A stretch of DNA of 64,000 nucleotides from Brachymonas denitrificans (GTDB lineage: Bacteria; Pseudomonadota; Gammaproteobacteria; Burkholderiales; Burkholderiaceae_C): NCBI RefSeq assembly GCF_907163135.1, contig NZ_CAJQUA010000001.1, positions 2,123,001-2,187,000 of the forward strand, in the 5' to 3' direction. Position numbers and translations under genes: made by a program. Below the pieces are notes generated by a model. That model was not told where the DNA came from and ran no database searches. It worked only from the letters and a program-made list of their open reading frames with translations. Positions 63,712 through 64,000 of this stretch are shown in pieces (position 1 is the first letter of the stretch; the number at the start of each line of letters is the position of its first letter).

Positions 63712-64000
63712 CTATTGTCGCAAAGAACCGGCCCAGTTGCCGGCCGCATCCTTGAGCCGCAGGCACATCACCTCGGCATGCTCGCGCCCGCCGCCCACAG
63801 CCGGGTAGTAGTTCTTGCGCAGACCCATCAGGACGAAGCCGAAGCGCTCGTACACCTGGCGCGCATGCGGATTGCTCAGGCGCACTTCGAGCCAGATCTG
63901 CTCGGCGCCCTGGCTCATGGCCCACAGCCGCAGCTGTTCCAGCAGCAGACGCGCCCAGCCCTGCCCCTGGTATTGCGGATGCACTGCCACGTTCAGCAGA
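63712..64000 (-). CDS. rimI: Ribosomal-protein-alanine N-acetyltransferase RimI, 5' end beyond the window
   Basis: GNAT acetyltransferase that modifies the N-terminus of ribosomal protein S18. Only the C-terminal 95 codons are present: the acetyl-CoA loop VAVHPQYQGQGWARLLLEQL, then EVRLSNPHARQVYERFGF and the C-terminal RKNYYPAVGGGREHAEVMCL, all typical of RimI. The gene starts past base 64000 on the minus strand. It precedes the glycosylase-like gene by 57 bases. Confidence 0.9.
   Translation of the reverse strand, partial: LLNVAVHPQYQGQGWARLLLEQLRLWAMSQGAEQIWLEVRLSNPHARQVYERFGFVLMGLRKNYYPAVGGGREHAEVMCLRLKDAAGNWAGSLRQ

Overview
The window is chromosomal DNA of a high-GC betaproteobacterium, most likely Burkholderiales and probably Comamonadaceae-like. 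This rests on house-keeping blocks typical of that order (lptD-surA-rsmA, minCDE, rpmH-rnpA-yidD-yidC, argS-SPOR-dsbA, lptA-lptB-rpoN, ssb next to an MFS gene, pyrF, UDG-rimI) and on the protein sequences themselves. No rRNA, tRNA, CRISPR array or intact insertion sequence was recognised. Coding density is about 90 percent.

Layout. 0-3.8 kb: outer-membrane biogenesis (lptD, surA) and rRNA methylation (rsmA). 3.8-7.0 kb: a polar amino-acid ABC importer, whose binding-protein gene is separated from permease and ATPase by a tetR gene preceded by nested palindromes. 7.2-10.1 kb: acetyl/succinyl-CoA transferase and dnaN. 10.3-15.1 kb: a macA-macB-outer-membrane-factor efflux operon with overlapping stop/start codons. 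15.4-17.6 kb: minC, minD, minE and a coupled YdhR-like gene. 17.7-23.0 kb: acyl-CoA ligase, thiolase and acyl-CoA dehydrogenase facing an AraC-type regulator. 23.1-23.9 kb: a lone DUF3883 nuclease-like gene. 24.0-25.4 kb: mnmE.

25.7-30.8 kb holds an oxidative cluster: GMC alcohol oxidoreductase, a one-chain fusion of a Baeyer-Villiger-type monooxygenase with an alpha/beta hydrolase, and a short-chain dehydrogenase. It suggests a path from alcohol to ketone to ester to acid plus alcohol. This block lies between mnmE and yidC, genes that are usually neighbours. 31.7-36.2 kb: yidC-yidD-rnpA-rpmH on the minus strand, divergent from dnaA. There is a strong rpmH promoter and an intrinsic-terminator-like hairpin inside rnpA. 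dnaN lies about 25 kb from dnaA, so the usual dnaA-dnaN arrangement is broken.

36.3-46.0 kb is accessory: a solitary Fur-controlled NIS siderophore synthetase, then an acetone carboxylase operon (acxA, acxB, acxC) with its sigma-54 activator gene acxR and a good -24/-12 promoter. The sigma-54 gene itself, rpoN, is at 51.1 kb. 46.2-64 kb returns to house-keeping: argS, a SPOR protein, dsbA, lptAB, rpoN, ssb, an MFS exporter, kup, a two-component system, a GlsB-like membrane protein, pyrF, a diverged family-4 uracil-DNA glycosylase and the end of rimI.

The most notable points are the fused monooxygenase-hydrolase cluster together with a second ketone route (acetone carboxylase), the rearranged replication/ribosome locus, and the attenuator-like hairpin inside rnpA. 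All function calls come from reading motifs by eye; no database search was run.
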